Shown here: piece after piece, positions 61,041-64,000 of the stretch
Layout of the letters: each line of letters begins with the position of its first letter
Position numbering within the stretch: the stretch's first letter is position 1
Source of the DNA: an uncultured Parabacteroides sp.
Lineage (GTDB): Bacteria; Bacteroidota; Bacteroidia; Bacteroidales; Tannerellaceae
Length of the DNA stretch: 64,000 bases
Assembly: GCA_949295065.1 (NCBI GenBank)
Contig: CASFJQ010000008.1
Span: forward strand, 1-64,000
Direction: 5' to 3'
Notes under the pieces: model-generated
What the model saw: the letters and a program-made list of their open reading frames with translations, nothing else
What the model was told of the DNA's origin: nothing
The model's database searches: none
Made by a program: the position numbers and the translations under genes

Positions 61041-64000
61041 TTTTACATTTACTTTGAAGCTTTCACCTTCAACAGCAACTACTACGATACCTGCAGGTAC
61101 ATTGATTGTTGCGTTGTCTGATGTCAATACTTCGTTAGCAACTACCTGACCAAGGATTGTAGATACTACTACGTTCTTACCAGCAGCGTTCTTAACTACT
61201 ACTGCGCCATCGTTAGCGATTACCTTAACTTCAGATGCAGCTACGCTTTCGTTAGATGTAGGAGCTTCAGCGCCTTCGATATCAAACTTCATAGCATCAA
61301 CTTTATTACCCCATACCAAAGCACCATTGATTGACTGCAACCAATCACCTTTCTTCTGGCGGATTACATATGTACCATCAGCATCTGCTGATTCTACAAT
61401 CTGCATCTTGAAGCGGTCCAAACCACCTGATACCTTATTTGTATTGTTTGCATCTACTGCAACCAAAGTAGAAACGCCTTTGATATTTGTTGTCAATGTA
61501 TCACGAGTTTCATTGATAGCAGCAGCCTTGAAAATAGCCTTAGTCTGTCCACCTACCAACTGATAAGTCTTGTCATATTTACCTTCTCCTACATAGTAAT
61601 TTATAGAATCCTGAGGATTAAACAAGAACATTCTTTCAGCTTTGTTAGCAGCAGCCTTAGTTACGTAGAATGAAGGAACTACATCTTTCTTGTCTGTTAC
61701 ATACAAATACAATGGTTCAGATGCTTCTTTAACTGTCATAGCATCACGTTCATCGTTCATTGTAATGTAGTTACCATCTGTGCTTGCTATTGAATAGTGA
61801 CCTTCGTTACCTGGCAAGCTGATAGCTGGAGCTTCAGCAATCAAGTAAGTCTTAACTTCATCAGATTCAGAAGTTACTTCAATGGTCTGAGCTGTGAAAT
61901 CTTTCTTAATCAAATCACCGATTGTCAGATTTTCATTATCATAATTATTCAAGAACATAGCTTTAGAAACAGTACGCTGGTTAGTAGTACCATTCTGTGC
62001 CTTCAACAATACAGAACCATCCTCATTTTCCTGGATAAAGAAATTAGTTCCAGTTCCAATTGTATAAGATGTACCGTTCAAAGTCAAATACTGATCTTCA
62101 ATTGCCTTTCCATCCAACACCAACTGCAACTTGTAAGTATATGCATAAACAACATCGCCATTGTTCTTGATATTTACCAAGTCACCGTTAGCGTATGCAT
62201 AGTTGTACTTGATTGCATGGCTATCAAATGCATTACTGCTTGTACGAGTCTTAATCAACAACCATTGTGCAGCTTTTGATATATCATCTGTCAATGGATT
62301 TGGTATTGTATTATCATCTTCAAATACATAACCACTAGTTGTTTTCTTTACAATCGGATACAACTTATTAGAAGTTGGAGCAATATCACGACCGAATGAC
62401 AATGTCATAAGCGATTCGTCCTCAACATCCAGATAATCTGAATAGTTTACAGCTTCTGATTCTATCAATTCTACATATACACCTTGGAAGTTTACAGCAT
62501 CTACTGTTACTCCATCAGCTTTCTTAGCCTCAACTACATCTCCATCTGCATTAACATTATAATATGTAAATGTTAAAGGAGTTGCAGATTTTGGAGACAA
62601 TGAATATTTGCCACCATCTTCTTTGAACAACTGAGTTTCCAAAGTTTTACCAGTTTCACGGTTAGTGAATGTAACATTGTTTCCATCAACTTTTGTAATT
62701 AACCACTGATAAACAGGAGCATCCAAATCTGCCAATACTGCACCCTTAGCAATGAAGTTAGCACCTGTTGCATCCATTGACAAGTATTTAGCATTATATG
62801 AATTATCTGCTCCGTTCTTCTTATAGAACTTGATATTGTAAATAGAAGGAGCAGCTTCTTTCTTCAAGAAAGAAATACCTTTCTCAACTGTTGATTCAGC
62901 GAACTTGAAGATAAAGTTTCCACTTGCGCTGTATGTACCTGTTGAAATCTGAGCGTCACCCTTAGAAGCAACGATATCCAAATCTTCATTATCTACCTGC
63001 TTAGTTGCACCAGACTTTTCCAAAGTACGTACATTTGGCACTGTCAATTTGTAAACATCAGAAGTTGCGCTTTCTTTTACTTTAAATACAGCATTGCAAA
63101 CAGCTATCTGGTCACCCTGAGATTTAAATTTATCTTCGTCATCTTTATAAAGCACCAAATCCTTACCGCTTACTTCTGTCAATGTAAAGCCTTTACCAGC
63201 TTTCATATTATCTTCAACTGAATCTTCGTCAGAGATATTGTTGTCAGAATCTACAGCGATGAATGTACATTGTACTAAATAATCATAGCTAGGATAGCTG
63301 GTTGGATCACCTGCCGCATTATACTTATAATCCCACAAATAAGGAACTGATGTTGCGAAATATGTTCCAGCAGGGAATTTATTATCACCATTTTGACGAG
63401 CTATACCTACATTCAACGCAACGACTCTCTTATCAGCAAAGATATTACCCACACCTTCCAACTTGTCATCGTTAAAAGCAAAGTTGAAACCAGCACTGTT
63501 ATACAAATCGTTCAGATCTTCAACACCTACATCGATACCATCTGCGATGCTATGTAATGTTACATCACTTCCTGTAGTAACAGGAGCAAACGCACCACTA
63601 GTAATTCCAAAATATAAATCTGTTCCAAAAGAAGCTTTACTAATAGCCTTTACTGGCGCTTTTTTAAAACCATCTTTTTGATTGTTAATTGCTTTACTAG
63701 TACTTGTATTCCACCACACAAAAATATTCTGGCTGTTTGCATCAGTTTTCTGTTCAGGATCATCAGAAACTGTCCAAGCACTACCATCTTTCACAAAATA
63801 AATCTGCTCACCGCTTTTAGCATTAGCAAATGTGTAACCTACAGTGCCATCACCCTGAGGAGCTTCTGTTACAGTCCACAAATATTCCTGCAAATCTTCT
63901 TTATCAACGTCATGACTACCTGTGACAAAATCATAATTAATTTTATCAGAAGCCACTGTAGAGTGCAGATACTGACCACCAATACTTAAGAAATACTGTT
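61038..64000 (-). CDS. Large exported DUF6383-type protein, paralogue of the previous gene (5' end outside the window)
   Basis: At least 987 residues; the frame stays open to the window edge (upstream residues read YFLSIGGQYLHSTVASDK), so the signal peptide is not seen and the start at 63956 (a GTG) is not the true one. The body has repeated strand segments such as NYDFVTGSHDVDKEDLQEYL, TFTNRETGKTLETQLF and VFTLN-like stretches, and a module (GHYSIASTDGNYITMNDERD ... VPSFYVTKAAANKAERMFLFN) that parallels the preceding gene. The last 76 residues are nearly identical to that gene, whereas the bodies are very different. Expected to be T9SS-exported and surface-attached; function unknown. Confidence 0.8.
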   Translation of the reverse strand, partial: QYFLSIGGQYLHSTVASDKINYDFVTGSHDVDKEDLQEYLWTVTEAPQGDGTVGYTFANAKSGEQIYFVKDGSAWTVSDDPEQKTDANSQNIFVWWNTSTSKAINNQKDGFKKAPVKAISKASFGTDLYFGITSGAFAPVTTGSDVTLHSIADGIDVGVEDLNDLYNSAGFNFAFNDDKLEGVGNIFADKRVVALNVGIARQNGDNKFPAGTYFATSVPYLWDYKYNAAGDPTSYPSYDYLVQCTFIAVDSDNNISDEDSVEDNMKAGKGFTLTEVSGKDLVLYKDDEDKFKSQGDQIAVCNAVFKVKESATSDVYKLTVPNVRTLEKSGATKQVDNEDLDIVASKGDAQISTGTYSASGNFIFKFAESTVEKGISFLKKEAAPSIYNIKFYKKNGADNSYNAKYLSMDATGANFIAKGAVLADLDAPVYQWLITKVDGNNVTFTNRETGKTLETQLFKEDGGKYSLSPKSATPLTFTYYNVNADGDVVEAKKADGVTVDAVNFQGVYVELIESEAVNYSDYLDVEDESLMTLSFGRDIAPTSNKLYPIVKKTTSGYVFEDDNTIPNPLTDDISKAAQWLLIKTRTSSNAFDSHAIKYNYAYANGDLVNIKNNGDVVYAYTYKLQLVLDGKAIEDQYLTLNGTSYTIGTGTNFFIQENEDGSVLLKAQNGTTNQRTVSKAMFLNNYDNENLTIGDLIKKDFTAQTIEVTSESDEVKTYLIAEAPAISLPGNEGHYSIASTDGNYITMNDERDAMTVKEASEPLYLYVTDKKDVVPSFYVTKAAANKAERMFLFNPQDSINYYVGEGKYDKTYQLVGGQTKAIFKAAAINETRDTLTTNIKGVSTLVAVDANNTNKVSGGLDRFKMQIVESADADGTYVIRQKKGDWLQSINGALVWGNKVDAMKFDIEGAEAPTSNESVAASEVKVIANDGAVVVKNAAGKNVVVSTILGQVVANEVLTSDNATINVPAGIVVVAVEGESFKVNVK

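Overview
The window is a low-GC chromosomal segment from a member of the Bacteroidales (phylum Bacteroidota). The evidence is a paired SusC/SusD outer-membrane uptake system, a single-chain SecDF fusion, five proteins with type IX secretion (T9SS)-like C-terminal sorting tails, many TANNTTTG (-7) promoter boxes of the Bacteroides sigma-ABfr type, and weak Shine-Dalgarno signals. T9SS tails and DUF6383-type tails point to a T9SS-bearing gut or oral lineage. Genus cannot be fixed from this sequence alone.

Layout. 1-3.6 kb: the str/S10 junction (rpsL-rpsG-fusA-rpsJ-rplC, minus strand, no tuf). 4.2-5.0 kb: a lone MBL-fold hydrolase. 5.3-12.9 kb: a translationally coupled minus-strand envelope-biogenesis operon (two PpiC-type foldases, SurA-like foldase, OstA/LptA-like protein, small tail-anchored protein) that ends in mutL. 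12.9-15.1 kb: an accessory patch with no intact gene. It holds several repeat families, a candidate structured RNA, a DUF234-ATPase remnant cut at both ends by repeats, a long inverted repeat and a 22-bp tandem array. 15.2-25 kb: nucleotide-sugar dehydrogenase, a T9SS cargo protein, a ZIP transporter, trmB, mrp, a small lipoprotein, a racemase remnant and secDF. 25.5-40.7 kb: DUF4468 protein, TPR protein, a SUMF1-like/sialidase-like fusion, SusC/SusD, a NamZ-type muramidase, two META lipoproteins, a MATE exporter, an M23 peptidase, an Rpn-family nuclease and YccF. 40.7-48.5 kb: murI, two OmpH/Skp chaperones, der, era, fabH, rpmF, yceD and an orphan histidine kinase. 48.8-64 kb: four very large exported proteins, all on the minus strand. 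Two carry T9SS type A tails, one with a cohesin-like N-terminus and the other with LRRs and a dockerin. Two are paralogues with near-identical DUF6383-type tails; the last runs off the window.

The most unusual content is between genes. At least five dispersed non-coding repeat families occupy the intergenic spaces and often begin at or within about ten bases of a stop codon. Family A is a roughly 130-bp MITE-like element with GGGTGTTGCAAAAC termini, whose end contains a -7 promoter box. Family B is a foldback of AAGTTGACAAGG-type words. Family C (up to 274 nt) lies 3' of minus-strand genes and has base-paired arms with compensatory changes, GNRA loops and a UUCG-capped terminal hairpin, so it looks like a structured RNA. 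Family D is period-7 AATTTTC runs. Family E is AAACTTATAAACT words. I found no transposase, integrase, CRISPR array, tRNA or rRNA.

How the genes fit together. Much of the window serves the outer membrane and cell surface: secretion (SecDF), periplasmic folding (SurA/PpiC/Skp), LPS transport (OstA-like), nutrient capture (SusCD, sialidase-like protein, NamZ), peptidoglycan turnover (MurI, M23, NamZ) and exported adhesin-like proteins. This is interleaved with the housekeeping yceD-rpmF-fabH-era-der cluster and the str operon.
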